From Streptomyces genisteinicus (lineage in GTDB: Bacteria; Actinomycetota; Actinomycetes; Streptomycetales; Streptomycetaceae), in NCBI RefSeq assembly GCF_014489615.1, contig NZ_CP060825.1, positions 6,494,001-6,558,000 on the forward strand: a stretch of 64,000 bases of DNA. Direction: 5' to 3'. The first letter of the stretch is position 1; the number at the start of each line of letters is the position of its first letter. The position numbers were made by a program, and so were the translations under genes. Positions 57,162 to 64,000 of the stretch are shown in pieces. Below the pieces are notes generated by a model that was given only the letters and a program-made list of their open reading frames with translations, ran no database searches and was not told the DNA's origin.

Positions 57162-58867
57162 GGCCGTCCGTCCTCCGTGTCCGTGCCCGTGCCCGTGGCT
57201 GTGTCCGTGTCCGTGGCTGTGCCGGGGGCCGTGAGCGCCCCCTGGTGCCGTACGCCCGCCGCGAGCGTACGGTGCCCCGACTGCTCGGCGAGCACGACCC
57301 GTTCCCGGGGCGGTGTCCGCGGCCACCACTCACCGGACGCGGCGTCGGCGGCGGCCCTCAGTTCGACGAGTGCCGCCGCCAGACGGTGGCAGGCGGCCGC
57401 CGGAGCCGCGACGGCCGGCCGGTCCGCCAGCAGGCGGGCGAGGTCGTCGCGGGCCTCCCCGACCGCGGTGATCGCCGCCTCGACGCGGTCCCCCGCCCTG
57501 CGGTTGGTCACCGCCAGGGCCGCGGCGAAGCCGACCAGGGCGCCGACGAGGGTGTCCACGACGCGGTCGGTGATCAGCTCACCGGCCGGCCGGTAGCCGG
57601 GGAACTCGGCGACGAGCAGGGCGAGCGGAGTCACGCACACCGAGCCGAGCCAGTAATTGCGGCTGATGACGGCCTCGGCACCGAAGTTGAGGACGAGGCA
57701 GCACAGGACGAGTGCGAGTGGGCCGAGCCCGGCGACCGGGGCGACGGCGGCGAACAGCAGGACGCCCACGAGGTTGCCGGCCACCCGCTGGACCGTCCGG
57801 TTCCAGGTGAGGGCGATATTGGCCTGGTAGAGCGCGGCCGCGGTGACCAGGGCCCAGTAGGGGCGGCCGACGCCGAGGGCGAGGGAGGCGTAGCCGGCGA
57901 GCGCGCAGCCGAGGGCGGTGCGGACGGCGATCGGGGTGAGCGGTCCGAGCCTGCGCCACAGCGAGGGGGACGCGACGGAGCGTCCCGCCGCCACGCCGAG
58001 AAGTTCGCCGGTGCCGTCGCCGGGGACGTCGTCCGGGACGGGGCCGGTGCCGCGCAGCTCGTTCGCCCAGCCGCGAAGGCGTGCGGGGTCGGCGGCGGCG
58101 GGCGAGGCGAGCGCGGTCTCGGCGCGGACGAGCAGCCTCCCGAGCGCCCGGCGGGTGGCCGACGGGCGGTTCCCCGCGGCCAGCAGCGTCTGCCAGGCGT
58201 CCTGGACCGCCGCGTAGGCGTCGGCGCGGGTGCGCGAGCGGTCCCGCGCACCGTCCGCCGCCCCGGTGTGCGCGGCGGCCGCGCGCAGGGCGTGGGCGGT
58301 GGCCCGGCGCTCCGGGCCGTGCGGCCGGACCAGCGCGGGGGCCATGCCGACCAGCCACGCCCACACGCCCGCCGCGGCGGCGAGCGCGAGGTGGCCGGGT
58401 ACCTGACCGAGGGTCTGCGGGACGAACAGCGAGGCCGAGCTGACGAAGATCAGGATCACGTGGGACGGCGGGCCGATGCGGGCGGCGTCGCACAGCGCCT
58501 TCTGCGCGGCGGCCAGCACGGCGCCGACGGTGACGAGGACGACGGCGTCGCGCGTGAGGGAGGCGGCGACCAGCGCCACGGCGAGGCCGCCGAGCATGCC
58601 GAGGACCACCCAGGCCAGTGCCCTGGCCCGGGCCGCGTACGGGCGGTTGTGGGCGTACAGGGCGCACAGGGACCCGGCCATGGAGTACACCGCCAGGTCG
58701 AGCCGGCCGAGCGCCAGGAGCAGCAGGTTGGGCGGTGCCACCGCGGCGACCACGCTGAGGGCCGGCTTGAACCAGATCTCCGAGGGCCGCCCGGGACGCA
58801 GCGGGGCGGCGAGGGGCAGGCGCCGGTGGACCGTCGCGGTGGGGAGCGGGGGAGGGGCACTGCTCAT
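57158..58867 (-). CDS. FUSC-family membrane protein, probable aromatic/acid efflux
   Basis: 569 residues. Two blocks of membrane segments (about 30-170 and 315-450) flank a helical cytoplasmic region, the layout of fusaric-acid-resistance/AaeB-like FUSC proteins. The second block has RTALGCALAGYASLALGVGRPYWALVTAAALYQ and RTVQRVAGNLVGVLL, the typical Arg-containing FUSC_2 motif. It probably exports aromatic acids or similar toxic anions. ATG 58865-58867 follows a palindromic operator by 20 bp and is coupled to the MarR regulator downstream. Long low-complexity Thr/Asp C-terminus. Confidence 0.9.
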   Translation of the reverse strand: MSSAPPPLPTATVHRRLPLAAPLRPGRPSEIWFKPALSVVAAVAPPNLLLLALGRLDLAVYSMAGSLCALYAHNRPYAARARALAWVVLGMLGGLAVALVAASLTRDAVVLVTVGAVLAAAQKALCDAARIGPPSHVILIFVSSASLFVPQTLGQVPGHLALAAAAGVWAWLVGMAPALVRPHGPERRATAHALRAAAAHTGAADGARDRSRTRADAYAAVQDAWQTLLAAGNRPSATRRALGRLLVRAETALASPAAADPARLRGWANELRGTGPVPDDVPGDGTGELLGVAAGRSVASPSLWRRLGPLTPIAVRTALGCALAGYASLALGVGRPYWALVTAAALYQANIALTWNRTVQRVAGNLVGVLLFAAVAPVAGLGPLALVLCCLVLNFGAEAVISRNYWLGSVCVTPLALLVAEFPGYRPAGELITDRVVDTLVGALVGFAAALAVTNRRAGDRVEAAITAVGEARDDLARLLADRPAVAAPAAACHRLAAALVELRAAADAASGEWWPRTPPRERVVLAEQSGHRTLAAGVRHQGALTAPGTATDTDTATGTGTDTEDGRP

Positions 58868-58887
58868 GGAGTCGAGGGTAACAGGTG

Positions 58888-58901
58888 TTTTACGCGTAAA
58901 A
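58888..58901. promoter_or_regulatory. Perfect 14-bp palindrome, MarR operator candidate
   Basis: TTTTACGCGTAAAA, completely symmetric and A/T-rich, 20 bp upstream of the FUSC-MarR operon start. This matches the size and position of autoregulatory MarR boxes. Strong candidate although untested. Confidence 0.8.
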
Positions 58902-59088
58902 TATCTTGTAGCGCCTGGCTGTCCCCGCCCGCGCTCCGGCCCGTGCCCGGCCCGCACCCCGGCCCCTGCACGGCCCCCGTCCCCGCCCCCGTCTCCGTCT
59001 GTGTCCGCCCACGCCCCCGCCTCTGCTCCGGTCGGGTGAACGGGCCCCCGCCCGCATCCGGATCCCCACAAGCCGCCGAAAACCGGAC

Positions 59089-59664
59089 ATGAAACTGCGA
59101 GACGAGCTTCCGGTCGACCACCGTCTGGCGACCGTGTACCGGTACGGCGCGGTGCTCTGCGGTGTCGCGCTCATCGTCTTCGGCTGCCTGGGCTTCGCCG
59201 ACGCCCTCAGCCCCTTCTCGACCTCGGGCGACACGATCGCCGGCATGACGACCAACGTCACCCTGAGCGTCATCTCCACGGTCGTCGGCCTCGTGCTGAT
59301 CGCCGGCGGTCTGATCGGCGGCAATGTCGCCTCGACGGTGAACATGACCGTCGGCGTGCTCTTCGTGCTGAGCGGCTTCTACCACGTCTTCGTGCTCGAC
59401 CGCTCGGGCAACTTCCTGGACTTCGGCATGACGAACGTGCTGTTCAGCTTCGTCATGGGCCTCGTGATCATGACGTTCGGGATGTACGGCCGCGTCTCCG
59501 GCGGCCTGCCGCACGACAACCCCTACTGGCGCAGGCGCCACGGCGGCACCGCCGGCGGTGCCACGGCCCCGGGCCCGGTGCCGGCGGTGGCGCCCGCACC
59601 GGCCGTCGCGGCGACGCCCGCCCGGCCGCCGCGACGGGGCATCGGGCGCCACGGTCGTCCCTGA
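59089..59664 (+). CDS. DUF4383 four-helix membrane protein
   Basis: 191 residues. Four membrane segments (about 20-38, 56-76, 82-106 and 116-136) with the DUF4383 signature FGCLGFADALSPFSTSG, NMTVGVLFVLSGFYHVFVLDRSGNFLDFG and NVLFSFVMGLVIMTFG. The C-terminal 50 residues are hydrophilic and low complexity. Function of the family is unknown. ATG 59089 has no clear ribosome site, so a leaderless or weakly translated mRNA is possible. Divergent from the FUSC gene by 221 bp. Confidence 0.88.
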   Translation: MKLRDELPVDHRLATVYRYGAVLCGVALIVFGCLGFADALSPFSTSGDTIAGMTTNVTLSVISTVVGLVLIAGGLIGGNVASTVNMTVGVLFVLSGFYHVFVLDRSGNFLDFGMTNVLFSFVMGLVIMTFGMYGRVSGGLPHDNPYWRRRHGGTAGGATAPGPVPAVAPAPAVAATPARPPRRGIGRHGRP

Positions 59665-59675
59665 GCGGCGCCCCC

Positions 59676-59710
59676 GGGCACCCCGCGCCCGCCTGCCGCG
59701 CGGGGTGCCC
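59676..59710. terminator. Bidirectional terminator, 13-bp arms
   Basis: GGGCACCCCGCGC and GCGCGGGGTGCCC, perfect arms with a 9-nt loop, filling the 54-bp gap between convergent stops. Confidence 0.8.
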
Positions 59711-59718
59711 CGCACGGC

Positions 59719-60948
59719 TCACTCCGTGTGCGCCACCCGGAACCCCATCCCCGCCTCCCGCAGGCGCGACAGCAGGGCGTCGCCCATCGCGACCGCGGGC
59801 GTGAGCTGGCCCGAGCGCTGCGGCAGATCGTCGAGGGCGAGGCTGAGCGCGGACTCGGCGAGGATTTTGGCGGTCTCGTCGTAGCCCGGGTCGCCGCCCG
59901 TCACCTCGGTGAACACACGGCGTCCGCCGCCCTCGCCGACGAAGCGGACCGAGAACCAGCTGCGCGCCCGGCGGGCGGCGTCCGGGCCGGTGCCGGGCTC
60001 GTAGCGGGAGATGAGCCACCGGCGGGCCGCCGGGATCTGTGCCAGCGCGACGCCCGCACCCACGAACGCGGGGCCGCCGAGCGCCATCGGGAGGGTCCGG
60101 ACGGCGGCGTAGTGGCGGTAGCGGAAGTCCGGCCCGTAGCGGTCCAGCGCCCGCGCGGACCGGGCGACGACCTGCCCGTCGATGGTGGGGAGCGGGATCG
60201 CCCAGGCTCCGGTCTCCCGGCTGAACCGGGGCGCGCCGACCGGGGCGCTCGCCCTCCGGCCGACCAGCCGCGGCTCGTGCAGCCGCCGGTCCCGCGCGGC
60301 CCGCAGCGTCTGCGGGCCGCGCCCCATCGCGGTCAGCGCGGAGGCGAAGGTGCCGCCGGAGAACATCGCGTTGGAGCGCACGAAGCCGTCGACGCGCAGC
60401 GGCACACCCTCGGGGAGCTGCTGGACGGTCCAGTAGGCGCCCAGGTCGTGGGGGACCGAGTCGAAGCCGCAGGCGTGCACGAGACGTGCCCCGGTCTCCC
60501 GGGCGCGTGCGTCGTGGCGGACGAACATCGCGTCCACGAACTCCGGTTCGCCGGTGAGGTCGGCGTAGTGGGTGCCGGCCTCCGCGGAGGCGGCGACGAG
60601 CGGTTCGCCGTACCAGACGTAGGGGCCCACGGTCGTCGCCACGGCGCGGGTGGACCGGGCGAGGTCCCGCAGGCCGTCGGCGTCCGAGGCGTCGGCGACG
60701 ATCAGGGGCAGCTCGGCGCACCCGGGGGAGATGGCCGTCAGCCGCTCCCGCAGCTTCTCCAGCTTGGCCGCGCTGCGCCCGGCCACGGCCCAGCGGCACC
60801 CGGCGGGCGCGTGGCGCGCCAGGTACTCGGCGGTGAGCACGCCGACGAAGCCGGTCGCGCCGAAGAGCACGATGTCGTACGGGCGCTCGTCGCGACCGGT
60901 GCCGTTCTGGCTGTTCAAGGGCTCCTCCGCCTGCTGTGCCGTGTCCAT
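59719..60948 (-). CDS. Saccharopine dehydrogenase-like (trans-acting enoyl reductase type) protein
   Basis: 409 residues. N-terminal Rossmann domain YDIVLFGATGFVGVLTAEYLA, then VADASDADGLRDLARSTRAVATTVGPYVWYGEPLVAA, HYADLTGEPEFVDAM and VHACGFDSVPHDLGAYW, the pattern of saccharopine-dehydrogenase family proteins that includes the mycobacterial trans-acting enoyl reductase. Substrate unknown, and a role in lipid rather than lysine metabolism is more likely. Several in-frame starts exist (ATG 60948, ATG 61002, TTG 61023). The shortest fits the family best. Divergent from a CoA-ester operon with an AAGCGCTT palindrome between. Confidence 0.9.
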   Translation of the reverse strand: MDTAQQAEEPLNSQNGTGRDERPYDIVLFGATGFVGVLTAEYLARHAPAGCRWAVAGRSAAKLEKLRERLTAISPGCAELPLIVADASDADGLRDLARSTRAVATTVGPYVWYGEPLVAASAEAGTHYADLTGEPEFVDAMFVRHDARARETGARLVHACGFDSVPHDLGAYWTVQQLPEGVPLRVDGFVRSNAMFSGGTFASALTAMGRGPQTLRAARDRRLHEPRLVGRRASAPVGAPRFSRETGAWAIPLPTIDGQVVARSARALDRYGPDFRYRHYAAVRTLPMALGGPAFVGAGVALAQIPAARRWLISRYEPGTGPDAARRARSWFSVRFVGEGGGRRVFTEVTGGDPGYDETAKILAESALSLALDDLPQRSGQLTPAVAMGDALLSRLREAGMGFRVAHTE

Positions 60949-61025
60949 GCCGGTGGCCGAGGCTAGCGCGCCGCGCCGCCCGGCAGAAGACGTGTTCCCC
61001 ATCGGTAACCTGGCAGTCTTCAAGG

Positions 61026-61040
61026 AGCTAAGCGCTTGCT
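61026..61040. promoter_or_regulatory. AAGCGCTT palindrome in divergent promoter
   Basis: AGCTAAGCGCTTGCT, an 8-bp perfect core AAGCGCTT with partial flanking symmetry, between the reductase gene (start 60948, or an upstream alternative) and the CaiB operon (start 61123). It resembles the cores bound by TetR-type regulators of acyl-CoA metabolism. Candidate site only. Confidence 0.5.
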
Positions 61041-61122
61041 CGGCCGAACCCCTTGTGCCGAGTGGAACGTGTTCTTACCATCACTGGTGTTACATCAGTT
61101 GTGTCACACCGTTGGGGGCTGG

Positions 61123-62256
61123 ATGACAGCGACAGGGAACGGTCCGCTGGCCGGGGTCCGCGTGGTCGAGCTGGCGGGCATCGGGCCGGGCCCGTTCGCC
61201 GCCATGGTCCTGGCCGACCTGGGAGCGGACGTCGTGCGCGTCGACCGTCCCGGCGGCGCGGGACTCGGCATCGACCCCGCCCGCGACCTCACCAACCGGG
61301 GCAAGCGCTCCGTACTGCTGGACCTCAAGACCGACGAGGGCAGGGACCGCGTCCTGGCCCTGGCGGAGAAGGCCGACATCCTCGTCGAGGGCTACCGGCC
61401 GGGCGTCGCCGAACGCCTCGGCGTGGGCCCCGACGTCTGCCTCGCCCGTAACCCCCGCCTGGTCTACGGGCGGATGACCGGCTGGGGCCAGCAGGGCCCG
61501 CTCGCCGAACGCGCCGGCCACGACATCGGCTACACCGCTGTGACCGGCGCCCTCTCCATGATCGGGTCGCCTGACCAGCCGCCCGCGGTCCCGGCCAACC
61601 TGCTCGGCGACTACGCGGGCGGCTCGCTCTACCTCGTCATCGGCGTCCTCGCCGCACTCCAGCACGCCCGTGCGGAGGGCGGCCGGGGACAGGTCGTCGA
61701 CGCGGCCATCGTCGACGGCACGGCCCACCTGACCACCATGATCCACGGCATGATGGCCGCCGGCGGCTGGCAGGACCGCCGCGGCGCCAACCTCCTCGAC
61801 GGCGGCTGCCCCTTCTACGGCTCCTACGAGACCGCCGACGGGGAGTACATGGCGGTCGGCGCGCTGGAGCAGAAGTTCTACGACGAGTTCATCACCCTGC
61901 TCGGCATCGCCGACACCGTGCCCGCCCGCAAGGACTTCGGCCGCTGGGACGAACTGCGCGAAGCCGTCGCCGCCCGCTTCAGGACCCGTACCCGCGCCGA
62001 GTGGACGGCCGTCTTCGAGGACTCCGACGCCTGCGTCGCGCCCGTGCTCTCGCTCCGCGAGGCCGCCCGGCACCCCCACCTGGCGGCCCGTTCGACCTTC
62101 GTCGACCACCAGGGCGTCACCCAGCCCGCCCCCGCGCCCCGCTTCTCCGCCACCCCGGGCGCCCTGACCCGGCCGCCCGCCCTGCCCGGCGCGCACACCG
62201 AGGACGTCGCCCGCGACTGGGGCGTGGACCTGACCGTTCCCGAGGAGGACCGATGA
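61123..62256 (+). CDS. CaiB/BaiF family CoA-transferase, probable alpha-methylacyl-CoA racemase
   Basis: 377 residues. VRVVELAGIGPGPFAAMVLADLGADVVRVDRPGG is the family N-terminus. Active-site His133 and Asp163 (AGHDIGYTAVTG and NLLGDYAGGSLY) and a following acidic FYDEFITLLG segment match the AMACR/MCR subgroup rather than formyl- or carnitine-CoA transferases. It would epimerise 2-methylacyl-CoA, needed to degrade methyl-branched fatty acids or sterol side chains. ATG 61123 precedes a coupled acyl-CoA dehydrogenase (ATGA overlap), an acyl-CoA oxidation operon. Confidence 0.92.
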   Translation: MTATGNGPLAGVRVVELAGIGPGPFAAMVLADLGADVVRVDRPGGAGLGIDPARDLTNRGKRSVLLDLKTDEGRDRVLALAEKADILVEGYRPGVAERLGVGPDVCLARNPRLVYGRMTGWGQQGPLAERAGHDIGYTAVTGALSMIGSPDQPPAVPANLLGDYAGGSLYLVIGVLAALQHARAEGGRGQVVDAAIVDGTAHLTTMIHGMMAAGGWQDRRGANLLDGGCPFYGSYETADGEYMAVGALEQKFYDEFITLLGIADTVPARKDFGRWDELREAVAARFRTRTRAEWTAVFEDSDACVAPVLSLREAARHPHLAARSTFVDHQGVTQPAPAPRFSATPGALTRPPALPGAHTEDVARDWGVDLTVPEEDR

Positions 62257-63395
62257 GGCGAGAGATCTTCACCGAGGACCACGAGGCGTTCCGGGAGACC
62301 GTGCGCACCTTCCTCGCCAAGGAGGTGCTGCCGCACTACGAGCAGTGGGAGAAGGACGGCATCGTCAGCCGCGAGGCCTGGCTCGCGGCCGGGCGCCAGG
62401 GGCTGCTCGGCCTCGCCGTGCCCGAGGAGTACGGCGGCGGCGGAAACGACGACTTCCGCTACGCGGCCGTGCTGCACGAGGAGTTCACCCGGGCCGGCGC
62501 CCCCGGACTCGCCGTCGGACTGCACAACGACATCATCGGCCCGTACCTCACCTCGCTCGGCACCGAGGAGCAGAAGCGGCGCTGGCTCCCGGGATTCTGC
62601 AGCGGCGAGACGGTGACCGCGATAGCCATGACCGAGCCCGGCGCGGGCTCCGACCTCCAGGGCATCCGCACCACCGCCGAGGACCGCGGCGACCACTGGG
62701 TGCTCAACGGCTCGAAGACGTTCATCTCCAACGGCATCCTCGCCGACCTCGTCGTCGTCGTCGCGAGGACCACCCCCGAGGGCGGCGCCCACGGCCTCTC
62801 CCTGCTCGTCGTCGAACGCGGTGCCGAGGGCTTCGAACGCGGCCGCAACCTCGACAAGATCGGCCAGAAGGCCCAGGACACCGCCGAACTCTTCTTCCAC
62901 GACGTCCGCGTCCCCAAGGAGAACCTGCTCGGCGAGCTGAACGGCGCCTTCGTCCACCTGATGACCAACCTCGCGCAGGAGCGGATGGCGATCGCCGTCG
63001 CCGGCATCGCCGCCGCCGAGCACCTGCTGGAGATCACCACCGCGTACGTGAAGGAGCGCGAGGCGTTCGGCCGCCCGCTCGCCCGCCTCCAGCACATCCG
63101 CTTCGAGATCGCCGAACTGGCCACCGAGTGCGCCGTCACCCGGGCCTTCCTCGACCGCTGCATCGCCGACCACGCCAAGGGCGAACTCGACGCCGTGCAC
63201 GCCTCGATGGCCAAGTGGTGGGCCACCGAACTCCAGAAGCGCGCCGCCGACCGCTGCCTGCAACTCCACGGCGGATACGGCTACATGACCGAGTACCGCG
63301 TCGCCCGGGCCTTCACCGACGGACGCATCCAGACCATCTACGGCGGGACGACCGAGATCATGAAGGAGATCATCGGCCGCTCCCTCCTCGGCTGA
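62253..63395 (+). CDS. Acyl-CoA dehydrogenase with relocated catalytic Glu
   Basis: 380 residues. Signatures IAMTEPGAGSDLQ, SKTFISNG, AFGRPLARLQHIRFEIAEL and LQLHGGYGYMTEY are complete. The usual catalytic base position near the C-terminus reads QTIYGGTTEIMKEI, with Gly instead of Glu. The alternative Glu, as in isovaleryl-CoA and long-chain dehydrogenases, is available in the helix NLAQERMAIAVAG. The enzyme therefore probably acts on branched or long-chain acyl-CoA. GAGGAGG lies just before the ATG, which overlaps the racemase stop. Thiolase follows after 43 bp. Confidence 0.94.
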   Translation: MRREIFTEDHEAFRETVRTFLAKEVLPHYEQWEKDGIVSREAWLAAGRQGLLGLAVPEEYGGGGNDDFRYAAVLHEEFTRAGAPGLAVGLHNDIIGPYLTSLGTEEQKRRWLPGFCSGETVTAIAMTEPGAGSDLQGIRTTAEDRGDHWVLNGSKTFISNGILADLVVVVARTTPEGGAHGLSLLVVERGAEGFERGRNLDKIGQKAQDTAELFFHDVRVPKENLLGELNGAFVHLMTNLAQERMAIAVAGIAAAEHLLEITTAYVKEREAFGRPLARLQHIRFEIAELATECAVTRAFLDRCIADHAKGELDAVHASMAKWWATELQKRAADRCLQLHGGYGYMTEYRVARAFTDGRIQTIYGGTTEIMKEIIGRSLLG

Positions 63396-63438
63396 CCTCC
63401 CCGAGAGCTCGGACAACCCTCCCCGAAAGGCTGACAAG

Positions 63439-64000
63439 GTGAGCACCGAAGCGTACGTGTACGACGCGATCCGCACCCCGCGCGGACGCGGCAAGGCGTC
63501 CGGAGCCCTGCACGGCACCAAGCCGATCGACCTGGTCGTCGGCCTCATCCACGAGCTCGAGCGCCGGTTCCCCGGCCTGGACCCGGCGGACATCGACGAC
63601 ATCGTCCTCGGCGTGGTCGGCCCGGTCGGCGACCAGGGCTCCGACATCGCGCGCATCGCAGCGATCGCGGCCGGGCTGCCCGACACCGTCGCGGGCGTCC
63701 AGGAGAACCGCTTCTGCGCCTCCGGCCTCGAAGCCGTCAACATGGCCGCGATGAAGGTCCGTTCCGGCTGGGAGGACCTCGTCCTCGCCGGCGGCGTGGA
63801 ATCCATGTCCCGGGTCCCCATGGCCTCCGACGGCGGCGCCTGGTTCGCCGACCCGATGACCAACTTCGACACCGGCTTCGTGCCGCAGGGCATCGGCGCC
63901 GACCTGATCGCCACCCTCGGCGGCTGGTCGCGCCGGGATGTCGACGAGTACGCGGCGCTCTCCCAGGAGCGGGCCGCCGCGGCGTGGAAGGACGGCCGCT
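63439..64000 (+). CDS. Acetyl-CoA acetyltransferase (thiolase), 3' end outside window
   Basis: At least 187 residues, running off the window. VYDAIRTPRGRGKASGALHG start, catalytic Cys93 in QENRFCASGLEAVNMAA, and GGVESMSRVPMASDGG with DPMTNFDTGFVPQGIGADL are typical of thiolase family proteins. It cleaves 3-ketoacyl-CoA or condenses two acetyl-CoA. GTG 63439 follows GAAAGG by 8 nt. Third gene of the racemase-dehydrogenase operon. A multifunctional fatty-acid oxidation subunit commonly follows in this class but lies beyond the end. Confidence 0.93.
   Translation, partial: MSTEAYVYDAIRTPRGRGKASGALHGTKPIDLVVGLIHELERRFPGLDPADIDDIVLGVVGPVGDQGSDIARIAAIAAGLPDTVAGVQENRFCASGLEAVNMAAMKVRSGWEDLVLAGGVESMSRVPMASDGGAWFADPMTNFDTGFVPQGIGADLIATLGGWSRRDVDEYAALSQERAAAAWKDGR

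Noticed and set aside
1..64000. tRNA, rRNA or attachment site indicating an integrated element
   Set aside because: No cloverleaf-like segment, rRNA sequence, integrase or transposase was found on inspection of either strand.

Overview
The window is chromosomal DNA of a filamentous actinomycete, almost certainly Streptomyces or a close relative. The evidence is the very high G+C content with G/C-saturated third codon positions, frequent GTG starts, ATGA/GTGA translational coupling, and lineage markers: an SsgA-like sporulation protein, a WhiB-like iron-sulfur regulator, an XRE/DUF397/ATPase regulatory trio, a two-domain small laccase and a complete mce transport locus. No rRNA, tRNA, CRISPR array, insertion sequence or phage gene was recognised, so this looks like ordinary chromosome rather than a mobile island.

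Layout. 0.1-9.3 kb is regulatory and miscellaneous: a membrane protein, a serine-kinase-like ATPase with a divergent XRE regulator and DUF397 partner, a large XRE-NTPase-TPR regulator, an AraC regulator, a GH4 glycosidase and a YchJ-like protein. 9.4-11.6 kb is a small lipid operon (SCP2 sterol carrier, acyl-CoA dehydrogenase) behind a clear palindromic operator. 12.1-30.0 kb is the mce region: a PucR-type regulator, two secreted proteins, then one tightly coupled operon of ATPase, two YrbE permeases, MceA-F, four Mce-associated membrane proteins (a duplicated A-B gene pair) and a terminal lytic transglycosylase. 30.0-32.1 kb carries divergent LigC and Prim-PolC repair genes. 32.2-38.1 kb holds an unusual secreted set: a cupredoxin/Ig/DUF1080 fusion and a ThuA-sugar dehydrogenase fusion, divergent from a small laccase. 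38.4-48.5 kb is mixed single genes (SRPBCC, GlxA-type regulator, cysteine hydrolase, WhiB-like protein, acyl-ACP desaturase with an operator cluster, SsgA-like protein, YCF48-like secreted protein, endonuclease V), plus a decayed ABC-F gene. 48.6-56.3 kb looks like a 3-hydroxybutyrate/acetoacetate utilisation cluster: CoA-transferase subunits, a secreted hydrolase, 3-hydroxybutyrate dehydrogenase, an MHS-type symporter and a PucR-type regulator whose DNA-binding domain is cut off by an in-frame TAG. 56.4-59.7 kb is a MarR-FUSC efflux operon and a DUF4383 protein. 59.7-64.0 kb has a saccharopine-dehydrogenase-like reductase divergent from a CoA-ester operon (CaiB-type racemase, acyl-CoA dehydrogenase, thiolase) that runs off the window.

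How it fits together. Lipid and CoA-ester metabolism recurs (SCP2/ACAD, mce import, desaturase, racemase/ACAD/thiolase, acetoacetate activation), and several of these units have their own palindromic candidate operators, consistent with separate TetR/MarR-type control. The most novel-looking items are the copper-associated extracellular sugar-oxidation set near 32-38 kb, the duplicated Mce-associated gene pairs with a lytic transglycosylase in the mce operon, and two damaged genes (the amber-interrupted regulator and the ABC-F remnant).
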